DNA of 64,000 nt from Aurelia coerulea (Eukaryota > Cnidaria > Scyphozoa > Semaeostomeae > Ulmaridae): NCBI GenBank assembly GCA_039566865.1, contig CM076953.1, forward strand, positions 1,984,001-2,048,000. The letters run 5' to 3'. Position numbers and translations under genes: made by a program. The notes beneath the pieces are model-generated. The model was not told where the DNA came from and did not search any database. It was given only the letters and a program-made list of their open reading frames with translations. The stretch's first letter is position 1; each line of letters begins with the position of its first letter. Below are positions 10,674-22,100 of this stretch, piece after piece.

Positions 10674-12047
10674 AAATGAATGAATGATTGTATTTTCCCT
10701 GAGAGAACATAACAAATCACAGCTCTAGGTTATTGAAAATAAACGCATTTCTTTGCAATGGCAGAACGTTTTTTTGCGAAATGTGCAATACAGAAATTAT
10801 TGCTGTAATTTTAACTAAAAATAGCTAGTTAATTGGAAAAAATTGTGTTCATAATACAGCGAAAGTTGTTTATTTTCTTCGACAAAAAATTTCAACCACA
10901 TATAACAAAAATCAGGAAATGAAACTTTCGAAGAACGTCATCGTTTGTTTTCCTTCAAAATTGTGTTCATAATATAGCGAAAGTTATTTATTTTCTTCGA
11001 CAAAAATTTCACCCACATATAAAAAATATTAAAAATCAGGAAATGAAACTTTCGAAGAACGTCATTTTTTGTTTTTCTTCAATCAGAATCATATTTAAGA
11101 ATTCTGTTCCCGCTGACTAATTTGTGTTGTAAATTATCATCAATAGTTTTAATAATTTCATACGCAATTCTATCTTATCTCCTGGTAGCGAATGCAATCT
11201 GTCTGACAGCTTGAATTTCCCGGCTGCTTTGAAAAGCGAGCAACATGAGGTTCAGGCGAATCAATAATGAAGAGCTGAAGCAATCAAGATGATTAGGCCT
11301 ATTCTCTCGTTTCTCCTTCGCTACTAAATATTTCTTTCAATTCTAAACGCACTTTTCATTACACAGCTTCCTTTAATTCTGCTTTACAATATTAAGAAAC
11401 TTGATATAATTCGATGAATTTTTTATGAGCAGTATTGCTTTCCACGCCGAGATCAAATTAAGATGTTATTTAAAAAGGCGGTCGTACATTTCTTTTGTCA
11501 CCAAAGCAATGTTCACACGTTTTCATATCTGATTTCCCAATAATGTTTCGTTGGTGATAAGAGGTCTTGCTCTCTTAATTTCAAAATTACCCGCGTTGTA
11601 AAGAGCTTGAATTTGCGTTTAGTGACAGAGTCAGCCATCCGCTAGACTTGCTATTTCGTCAACTGTAATAAGTCTAATCGTATGAAATAGAATTGGGGCA
11701 AGTCTAGCTATCTGCTGGTAGCATCATGTTGACCAAGGTCGAATCCACGTTAATAAATTCGCTTGGGAAGCTTTGGAACCCCGGCGTTAAAGACAGAGAG
11801 GCATCAAAACAGATAGGCGTCTAATCGCGTCGGTAAGGTACATTCATAGCAATATACAGGTAAGATCCCAAATCTAGTGAACATGTTGTACAAGCTGTAT
11901 AGTTGTCTGAAGTGAGCAAACTGTCAAAAACTAAAAAATTCATCGTCGTAAATGGCTAAACGAACCTAATAAATATCTAACTTGCAAAAAGGGTCTTAGA
12001 ATTTCAGTCAAGATTTCATGGTCGTACTAAAAGTTAAATTTTTCTAT
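10674..12047. repeat. Intergenic; two tandem ~120-bp units at 10838-11080
   Basis: 'attgtgttcataatacagcg' with 'gaaactttcgaagaacgtca' occurs twice in succession (about 10838-10957 and 10958-11080) with few differences. The rest of the interval is AT-rich and shows no exon I can support. Confidence 0.6.
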
Positions 12048-12437
12048 TACACGTATTTTTCTATAAGAAACTGCCTATAAGAAACTCAACTCTCAGATCG
12101 CCAAAAAATTAAGAAACTCCAGTACTGGAAGAAAATAAGTTAAGAAACTATTTACTTTGATAAAGAAAATCCTTGATATATTTTTACTTTACTTTCACTT
12201 GTTTCGTTGGAATTTTCTGTATCATATTACTCGTAAGGTGCTTGAGTAATGTCTAAACATTGGAAAGGCTTAAAGACATTGTTTTGAAATGTTCACGAGG
12301 GCACAAGTAGTGAACATGAAGATTGTTATGGAACCTCTAAGAAACTCATAAGAAACTCTGAGTACTCAATATCTGATAATTTAAAGAAACTTGCAGTACT
12401 GGCCCAAATTTTTGGTTTCTTATAAAAAATACGTGTA
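12048..12437. mobile_element. ACACGT-family MITE
   Basis: Ends 'tacacgtatttttctataag' and '...cttataaaaaatacgtgta'. Internal hallmarks are 'ctcagatcgcc' next to the left arm, 'cagtactgg' next to both arms, and 'agggcacaagtagtgaacat' in the centre. Orientation is opposite to the copy at 2747. Confidence 0.85.
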
Positions 12438-12944
12438 TTTCAACTGGCACAGTGTGGAGTCACGTTTACTGCCAAGGCAAAGTTTGATTTGCACACAGCC
12501 TGACATTGCAGCGTGCCCGAAAAGGATTCTGGGTGATCCTGGCTCATCAAAAATGATTCAAAAAGGGATCATCACCTTTTACGAGCAAATAAAAATCTCT
12601 TTATTCTAAGAACAGGTGCAAAAGGATTAAGTGAAAAGATGGCCGATTTACCCAAACATGATCAATGTTTGGCATGTTGTAAAAACCGGACCTAAGGACC
12701 CCTGAAATCCTTTGGGCCTTTATTTCCCAAAGATGAAAAGCATCCTTGAAGGTTCTTCTATTGATGGCCTTGACACAAGAGGGTCATCACCACAGACAAA
12801 CGAGAGGCCAATGCCAGACAAGAGGTTGTGCATCGTAAGCTTTCATCCTACAAACTTCTGCTCGCCCAAACCAACGCCAGGATACCAGGAATCATGCAGA
12901 AAGTTTAGTACGGCGAGGGATACTCATTTACTCAAAATACTAGT

Positions 12945-13336
12945 ACACTCTTTTTTTATAAGAAACCGCTTATAAGAAACCGCTTATAAGAAACGGTAGG
13001 CTCAATTTTTCGAAAGTTAAGAAACAACCCTACAAGCTAAGAAACTTTTGTAATTTACAGTTTTAATTTTCCTGTCGCAATCAAATATTTTTGACTCTGT
13101 ACAGTTATTATAGCAACTGTTTGGACACTATTTTGAGTGGGAATTATGTTATTGACTTGTTTTAAGATCTTACTGAGTACTTTGTGAACCCTTCAGACAA
13201 AACAAGATCAAGTCTACACTTCTGGCATTAAAAATATAAGAAACACGTAAGAAACTTTTTGTAGCAAAATGGCCCAAAAATTAAAGAAACTGCCTACCAG
13301 CCCCGGACGTTAGTTTCTTATAAAAAAAAATGAGTG
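12945..13336. mobile_element. ACACTC-ended relative of the ACACGT MITE
   Basis: Ends are 'acactctttttttataagaa' and '...ttataaaaaaaaatgagtg', so the terminal motif is ACTC/GAGT rather than ACGT/ACGT. The 'aagaaac' spacing near both arms is kept. A partial copy of this subtype lies at 15630-15929, and the outer nested element at 57273-57995 has the same type of end. Confidence 0.75.
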
Positions 13337-14148
13337 AACAGCCAGACAGTGTCAACTATCTGCACGGCTCCTGGCGTTGGTTTGAAGGAATGGAAGTTTG
13401 TGGCAGGGCAGGGAAGAGGGGAGCTTCCGATACGCAACCTCATGTCTGACAGCTTGATAATGACCCCCTTCTGGTGTCAAGGGTCCTTTCATCTTTAGTA
13501 CTTAAGAGTCCTAGGGGTCTCAGCGTCTTAGGATCCTGCGGTCCGGTTATATTTCAATACGAATTCAATTTGGTTAATGTAGTTTATTGACGTTTGACTA
13601 ACAACTTGAATCAACTTAGTCGAAAATGTTATCATTTGAAAATCTCTATATTTGAAAAGGAAAATGTCGAAGATTATCATGTTTGAATGAAAGAGTGAAA
13701 TCATATTATCATGAAATAAAACAGTATCTTAGTTATCAATCTTGTTTATCTTTCTGAGTCTCTTTTCGGAACCGAATTTAACAACTGAAATCGCTTGCAT
13801 TCAAAAGTTAATTCAAAGGCGAAGTTGATCTGCAGGGTATCCCAAAAAAATTGAACCCTGTTTGCCCGAAGATTGCGACAAAACTGCAAAAGATTCTCGC
13901 CCAACTTTTGCATGATATTGCTCTTCAGATATTCATTTAAAGTTTGCTACCATCCCCATAAAAATCCGTTGAAAAATGATGGAGCTATGACCTTCAGGAG
14001 ATCAAATTTGCCTGATGACTGAAACCAGCGGTCGGCCATCTTGACTTACTATTTTGCAGCGATAAATACAAGATAAATAGCTTCATGGATGGAAAATGAA
14101 ACAGCATCCCCCGATGTCATACTGCTGAGTAAAGTTTAAACATCGAAC
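13337..14148. other. Intergenic, no supported gene
   Basis: Contains 'gggtatcccaaaaaaattg' near 13840, which resembles the end of transposons whose termini read '(g)gtatcccaaaaaa', as at 43618-44168. No second end was identified. No exon found. Confidence 0.35.
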
Positions 14149-14505
14149 CAAGGGCCTATAGGACGAGAGATTATAGTCGTCCCGTTGCAGTTAATTTCTA
14201 ATGTTTGGTTTGAAAAACTTACCTATGTTCTCCTTGGTGGTTTCTTCTTTCATAAATTTCTTGGTTTTGCTTTCTGAACGAAAAACATCCCATCTTTTCT
14301 CAAGTTGAAATAAACAGCCGAGGTGGCACGATCAAACAGTTCATTTCTGCTTGAGAAAACATGTGATCTATGTCGTTTAGAAAGCAAAACCAAGAAATTT
14401 ATGAAAGAAGAAACCACCAAGGAGAACATAGGTAAGTTTTTCAAACCAAACATTAGAAATTAACTGTAACGGGACGACTATAATCTCTCGTCCTATAGGC
14501 CCTTG
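14149..14505. mobile_element. Long perfect foldback with 7-bp TSD
   Basis: The arms are about 130 bp each and almost perfectly complementary: 'caagggcctataggacgaga' on the left and 'tctcgtcctataggcccttg' on the right. The 7-bp repeat 'atcgaac' flanks both sides (14142-14148 and 14506-14512). The spacer is about 90 bp. The sequence to its right (14513-14700) is the right half of an ACACGT-family MITE, so the foldback probably inserted into that MITE. Confidence 0.85.
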
Positions 14506-14512
14506 ATCGAAC

Positions 14513-14700
14513 AGTCTTAGAAAAATGCTTTTAAATGTTCACGAGGTCGAGGTCACAGGTAGTGAGCATGAAGATTGTTATTGAACCTTTAAGAAACTCA
14601 GAAGCAACAGAAGCAACTCCGAGTACTCAAAATCTGACGATTTCAAGACACTTTCTGAACTGGCTCAAATTCTTAGTTTCTTATAAAAATATACGTTTGG
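14513..14700. mobile_element. Right half of an ACACGT-family MITE
   Basis: Carries the family's 'gtagtgagcatgaagattgt' and 'actcaaaatctgac' motifs and ends '...tttcttataaaaatatacgt'. The left half is absent or strongly diverged beyond the foldback at 14149-14505. Confidence 0.7.
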
Positions 14701-15378
14701 CACGTTAAAATTGAAATATCAGCCAGATAAAAGTAGCTATGAACTTTAGAGCGAAAGCAATCCCAAGGAAAAGATGGACAACCTATTTTTCTAGTTATAG
14801 CGTTTTTTAGTCATAAACATTGTCAAACGAAACAAGTATCAATCCAAAAATCGTGAAAAATAAATATCGAACAAGTTTCTTGTTTCAAGCTCATTGAACA
14901 TAGTTTCGCTTCTCATAAATGATAGCAACTGTTTTGCTTCAAAACCTTCACAAAGCGCAAGTGAGAGGAATTCTTTCGCATAAAGAGGTTGCATCTCGTC
15001 CGTATGTCTCCGTATGTTTAAAATGCCTTAAAACACTCGAATTTCAAACTCCCCCACACCACACATTTACTCACTGTTCGTTATTTGCGAGTCCAAATGG
15101 ACAGTAGTTGGCTGTAAATATAAGATATTAGCATATTAGGCAATTTAGATTTTGATAAATTTGCATGACTTACGAATGAGAATGTTTGTCTGAAAATAAT
15201 TTGACGTTTCCCAGTCTGTAGTTGTTCAGCTATTCGCACGGGCAATGTGAAGATCAAACATTGGCCTACCTTAGTTTTCGTTCGCTACGGCCTAATGTCC
15301 AAAAATCAACAACCTTCGCAACATACCTCCAGTCCTTTGTTGACTAAAGCATGCTTAGCATCAATTAAATGTTGACAG

Positions 15379-15547
15379 CCCCATGTTTTGTTCTTCTTCT
15401 GTGTTCATCTGCTCTAACATTATCGAAACTGTCAAGTCACACTGCAAACGATGCAGCTATGCGCTATCACTCATTGTTGGCCTAAATTCTAAAATGTGCC
15501 TGGTTTTGATAATACGAGAGCAGATGAACACAGAAGAAGAACAAAAA
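15379..15547. repeat. Hairpin repeat
   Basis: 'gttcttcttctgtgttcatc' at the left is the exact inverse of 'gatgaacacagaagaagaac' at the right. The paired arms (about 28 bp) enclose a spacer of about 110 bp. Confidence 0.75.
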
Positions 15548-15629
15548 CGGTGCTTAAATATCAGTTAAAAGGAATCTGATGCAGTGTTAGAACTCTTGTG
15601 CTTCATAAATGTGTTTTTCGTAATAAATA

Positions 15630-15929
15630 GGTCTATTTCACAACAGCTAAGAACCTTTTGTGATTTGCAACTTCTTTATTCTCAGGTCATTCAAAAATGT
15701 TTTGATACTGTATGGATAGCAACTGTTTTCACCTTGTTTAAGTGCAAACTATGTGGTTATTTGTTTTGGGATCTTACTTAGTAATTTGGAAACCTTTCTG
15801 ATAAAAACAAATCAAGTCTAAACTTCCAAAGAAGTTCATAAGAAATGTTTGGCAGCAAAAGTGTCCGAAAATTTAAGAAACTACCCACCAACCCCAGACC
15901 TCAATTTCTTATAAAAAATATGAGTGTAA
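15630..15929. mobile_element. Truncated ACACTC-type MITE
   Basis: Retains the right end 'tttcttataaaaaatatgag' and the internal motifs shared with 12945-13336 ('gctaagaa', 'gcaactgtttt', 'atcaagtct'). The left end is not recognisable. Confidence 0.6.
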
Positions 15930-16131
15930 GAATTTTTCGCATTCATCTCCGAGTACTTTAACCATCTTTAACGTATGATTTGGAGGCGGAGGAGATCTCA
16001 CAAAAAAGCCAAATCAAATGCTAAATCGGGAGGCTTATTGACACAATAACTAACTTGTAAAATAAGGAGCAAAACAAAAGGAACAATTCACTCAAATTTG
16101 ATAAAAAATAAAATAAAATAAATACTGAGGG

Positions 16132-19100
16132 TCATTTTACCGGTTTATATAGTACTGTTGTGACGTATTTCCGTTTGTAACGATGCGTAGCACTCAGCGT
16201 CATCACAGCGTCCTGAAAAGAAGGCAGAGAATTAGAACGGCGTATTGTGAAACCAGGATTAATTGGTAATGAATAAAAAAAGCAAATCATTTCTTATGAA
16301 TCCTCTGCGGGGGAATGCTTTCCAAACTGCAAAGGAGACCCTGCAGTCATCACTCTCCTTCGCAGTTTTCACAGCGGATATAAGAAATTATTTAGTCGTT
16401 TTATTCATTATCAATTTATCCTGGCTTCCCTGCGTCCATACGTGATGCACATGACTTACTAAAAATGTTTCCAACTTTAAACTTAGTCAACTTCATTCAA
16501 TCGAATTCTCTCACTTTGAAAGATGTAGTAACCAAATTTTGCAGCCATTCCAGGAGTTTCTAGTTTCGCTTCAATGAATTTGATATTTCTTTTAAGTTCT
16601 TGATAGAAGATGAACTTTTGTAGAAATCGCTTTCTATCAGAATTTGTTCACATTTGGAACGAAGTTAGCAATTTTGACACAAACGACAAAATCGAATTTG
16701 AACGTTTTTCACGAACCTCAACTTCGCATCAACAAATTTTCCCGTTCTTTGAAATTTTGATAGAGGCTGACATCCCTTCATGCTAAAAATATGTCAAGCT
16801 TCCTGCGTTTGTTCAGCAAAATTTTCAAAGAAAATGAAAGGTCTTTAAACTTTCTGAAGAAGGAAATATTTTCAAGATGTTGATCTGTAAAAAGAGTTGG
16901 GAGTGGTATAGCTGTCATCGAATTTTTAAAATGAATTGACTCATCATCTGACCTCTCAAAGATTTCAATTTGATACGATAAACCTGGAAAATACCGAATG
17001 CAGTTTGTATTTCATGTAATACCTTTTGAAAGGAAAGAAATAGAAAGAAAAGGACAGCATAGGTTTCAAATCTTTAACTCGGCCTAAAAAGATGGGAGTA
17101 AAATTCAATGACCCATTTCTTCTGATTGAATGGCTTAAAAGAAACTTTAGATACTTATCTGTAATTCTACTGTTGGACTTTTCAGAAATTTTGAATATTT
17201 TTCGAAATTACAGCGTATCTTACGTTTCAACTCATTTGAGGATGTGACGTCATCAAATTTCTAAATCATAAACCAAAAGAGTGACAGATTTTTGCTTGAT
17301 GCCATATTGTAGGCATTCATAAACAATGGTTCTTTTCGAAATTGTTTCATGTTGCGTCAAACAGTTTAGAAATTACGATGGTTTTTAAGTTTTTTTGAAA
17401 ATTATTCTTGAATTCTTGAAAAAGAAGAAAAACACTCTAATTCCCAAAACATTAAAGATTTCAGAAAAGTACAATGGTAGAATTATAGGGAAATATCTAA
17501 AGTTTCTTTGAAGTGATTTAGTTTTAAGAAATAGGTCACTGAATTTTACACCAACCTTTTTAAAGATTAGGAACCCATGCTGTTTAAGACCCCGTTTCAC
17601 TGTACCACTACAACTTTAGATAAAGGTATGAAAGGTTTAAGGAATAAAGGTATAAAGGATGTGCATAAAGTTTTCATAATTTTCACCGTAGTGGTCGAGT
17701 GCACGACCCAAGTTTTCAAATAAATAATCTTGTGATTGAGTTAGTGGTCGATAAACACTAAACAGTACCCATTTCTTTTTCCTCGAATTTATTTCGAAAC
17801 TGATGCATTCGATGCCATCGGAAAATTTGAAAGAATATAACTGATGTGAAGGTATGCCACATAGGACGGCACCGCCATTTGCATTTTTGTCCAATCGAAA
17901 CGGAGTTGCAAATCCCTCTTTGGCAAATTGCTCTGTTGAAAAGGAAGCATCAATTTTTGTTTCAGCAATCATGTCATTTCACAACATTAACTTCTAGTAC
18001 TTATCAACCATGTTGAAAAGGAAAAACTCTTCAGCTTTAGCAAAGGAACCCTTGGCTAAATATTTTCATCTGACACTGGTCATGGCAAATCATCAGATAA
18101 GATCTACAGTACAGGCCTTGCATACACTAACGTGATTTTCCTGCCTAAGAATTCAAAACAACCTACCTTGATTGACAATGCATACAGATGATTGAGTGCG
18201 ACGTGATGAGGCATTGGTAGCAGGGTTAGGTCTCCCTAAAAAGAAACTTTATGCTATGAACATGCCTGAACAAGAGGGGGAGCTAGGTAGGGGATTCATA
18301 TCAAATGTAGAAAAAATTGAGAATACATTTGTTTTGTGTCATCTTCATCTTCCAGCGTTTTTTATGAGAAGTTCGATGATACCTTTTCTTACTCTTTCCC
18401 TTAGTATTCACGTGATGAGCTTAGACAAATTTTGTAAATAATTTGTTTACATCATTGCTAACAATTAGCCTTATTTGGCAAATTAGCACCTTTTAGAAAT
18501 AGATTACCATTAAAAATACGCAAAATAGCACATTCTTTGAATAAATACGCCATCTAACCTAAGACAGAGAGGGAGGAGAAGGAGAGAGAAAGACAGAGAG
18601 ACCCAGAGGGAAGCACAGAGCGACACAAACAAAGGATGGCCAACTGGCCCGAAACATAAAAGTATAAAACAACTCGATGTTACCTGATCGGTAGCATCCT
18701 TGCTCAGGGAGGTATTCACAAACTTTTACACTTTCTAGAGAGCAATTACTGTACTACGAAAGGGGAGATGAAAGAAGAGGGTATTAACTTGAAATATTAC
18801 TGTACTGAAAACTTGCTATTACCACAGGTAACGGGGAAAAACTTGTATAAAAGTAACAAGTACCTCCATCTTTACTTCAGTGTTTACCAAATTTGCTAAT
18901 TTTGTCTAGATTCCTTTAGGCCAACCACGACAATGTTTGTGATCCAAACAACATTGTCGTGGTTGGCCTAAACGAATCTAGACAAAATTAGCAAATTTGG
19001 TAAACATTGAAGTAAAGATGGAGGTACTTGTTACTTTTATACAAGTTTTTCCACGTTACCTGTGCTGTTACCTAGTTGATAGCATCCTTATAAGGATGAC

Positions 19101-22100
19101 ATCTAGAGTGAGGTTAACATGAAAAGGTAGCCCAAAGACAAGGGTATTATTTAACTTGATTCATTGCAGTATCAAACAAATTTACCTGGTCGATAGCATC
19201 CTTATTAAGGATGACATTTAAGAGATGTGGTGGTAGCATCGGGGGGACAGCAGAATGAAGAGTGTCATGTACAACAACTGGTGTATGATGTGATGGAATT
19301 AATTGACCATAGGAGCCAGGAGGAGACAGTTGTCCTGAAAGATGAAAGGAGGCATGATTATTAGCAGTTTAAACGAGTTTAAAAGTTCAAATCTTCCTTT
19401 TTAACCAGTAATCTGCCTTAGCTTTGTTGTTTTGTTGTCTGTTTTGTGTAATGTATATTTACTTTTGTCGTTTTTGTTCTTTGTTTTGTGTATTGAAAAT
19501 TAATTTGAATTGTAAGTACCATCCATAGTGAAGACCCGGTGACTTTATGTCTTTCTTCACTATGGATGGTACAGTGTAATGTAAGTATAAATATTGTAGT
19601 TTTTTAATCTTGATAAAAAAGAAAAAAAAATTAGCAGTTTGAACTAATTTACAGAAATATATTATAAAATAGCCAGCGATCTTGAATGAGGACAAAATTT
19701 GTTTTTATTCACAATAAATCAAAATTGAATTAAAATTAACTAACATAAATACATAACACCTCGCTACTAAAGTTCTCCATGGTACAGGGTTGTGCCATTT
19801 TCTAGGGTACCTTTTTTATGATAGAGTCCAGATTTATGGGTATGGTTTTCAACGATTTTTATATTTTCCGGATGTACTGGTATGATTTTTTGCAAACTTA
19901 ATTATGAGTGAACTTTTTCGGCTTTTCTGGCAACATAGCTCTTGTTCAAAAGCACTTTCCATCTCATTGTCAAACGTCAAAATGTTTCTTTGATTTCAAA
20001 TTCAATATTTCATCACTCTTTTCCTGACAGAAGCTACTGAAGTTTCCGATAGAGAATTTGATGTACAGGGAGTGAAGATGGAGTACAACTTGAAGAGGCT
20101 TTCTCCAGAAAATCTCTCAGAATTTCAGAACGGAGAGGCCGATTTCAGTCGGGTAAATTTTTAAAATGGATTTGAACATGCCTACCATTAAACTAAATAT
20201 TTGCTAGTAGCATCATCTTGATATCCAATATCCAGAGAGCCGTGACCTTCCAAACGAGGATTCTTTTTATTGACTCACCCGCCCGGGGGGAGGGGTACTT
20301 GACTTTCAATTGTACGGGGGGGGTGCACTCCAAGAAAAAAAATTGTCAACCGGCTTTAGAAATTTTCCCTCGAAATGATAGCCGGCTTTAGATAAATCGG
20401 CGAAAAGCATATCCCAAAACGTGAGAGTCGGCGAAAAGCATACCCCTAAACGTAAAAATTCGTCGAAAAACAATGAAATAACACGTTTGAACAACCGGCT
20501 TTAGAAAAATTGCCTTTCTTTGATACCCAGCGTTAGAAAAAAGAGGCGAAAACGATACCCGGAAAGGAGTGCACATGGCTTCAGCAAAATATACTAAGTA
20601 CCCCCCCCCCCCGGGCTCACCCGGCATAATACTGTAAATGAAGAAGATTTAGAAGTAAACGAAGAAAAGACATACTCAACGACCCAAAGCTTCCTTTCTG
20701 TTCACCGGAGTCTACATCGAGAGCTTCCCCAGCATCAAAATCTGATTCTTTTACAACAACAACATTATTGCGTCCACCAAATGTATCATTCACCGTTGGC
20801 TGTAAGAAACAAGCATGCACTTTAACGGGAATCCAAATCGATACAGTTAAAGGTTGGGCCCCGGGCCAAATTTACATTAGAGTTTATTGTGTTAAAGAAA
20901 CGACTGGAGTGTGGGGTTCTTTGGTCTATTTAAGCGGCTACTCGATAAAGTTTTAAGCTTGCAATAGGGACAAACTGCAAAAGACCTTTTCAAACTAAAT
21001 CACCTTCATGTTGAAACTGAGAGCAGAGGGAGTTCGTTGTTGATTACCTCCAGTGGAAACTGGCCCCCAACTGCCGAAACATACAGTGCTTCCACTTTTC
21101 CAAAACAGGATATCCTCTTTTTTTCCTTCTTTTTCCTCAGATTTCCTTCCAGATACCAAAGTATTTCTTTCCAATTTCCTTCCACGTATTACACAGAAAA
21201 GTAATGTTCAAATAGAAAAAATGAGACCAGAAACATCAAAAAACGTCTTTTCGTAAGTCCGAGGGTTCTACCACTCTTCCGAAAAGGCGCACGACATTTT
21301 TTTAAATGGGATTTTTGGCGACTTTTTACGGATTTTTTTTCAACAAAAGAACTGTAGTCTTAGAGAAGAAACGCAAAAGATTTCTGCGTATTCCAACACA
21401 AAGGCCGTCTTCCTATCTAAGATGGAATTGAATTGAATGGAAGTTTAAAAATTCAGTGGGACAAAATTTCCATTCAACTCAATTCGATTTCTATAAACCA
21501 GTTGAGTCTACACTCTCCACTCCAGTCATGAAGGCTAAAAAGGCCTGAGCATGAGTAACAATAGTAGGAATCTGCAGCCACTGCACTGTGGTGATATTTT
21601 GCACTGTTATCTGAAGATTATCAACACAAGAAACCAATTATTTTGAGCTAAAAAGTGTCTCTTCCAGATTTCCTTCAAATTTCTCACTTTATAGTCAAAT
21701 TTCCTTCCAATTTCCTCCAAATTTTCATTTCCTTCTTTTTTCCTTTCTATTCCTCAAATTTCCTTCTGGAAGGAAATTTCCTTCCAAGTGGAAGCACTGG
21801 AAACAGAGGTTAGGAATGCCTTACGGATTTTATTTTCAACTATTGGCACCCCGCCAGAGGCAGGGCTTTCGAAAAATTGCCTATAGGCTCATTTGATTGT
21901 CCTCCTCCACGGAAATCTTTAGTAAAAGGCGAAAGATTTGTGCGGTATGAAGGAAGACCAGAGCATGTTTCCAAATGATTGGGTTAGCGACCTGTTTCAG
22001 TGGTACCATGTTTTGCTTGTGGAAACACAAAAACAACTGCGCATGCGCATTAATAATTCCGTAAAACATTTGATTTATCACAATATCTTACGGCTTAAGC

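Noticed and set aside
14250..14453. 67-codon minus-strand frame in the foldback
   Set aside because: It spans both arms of a perfect inverted repeat and its spacer; this is a structural by-product, not a gene.
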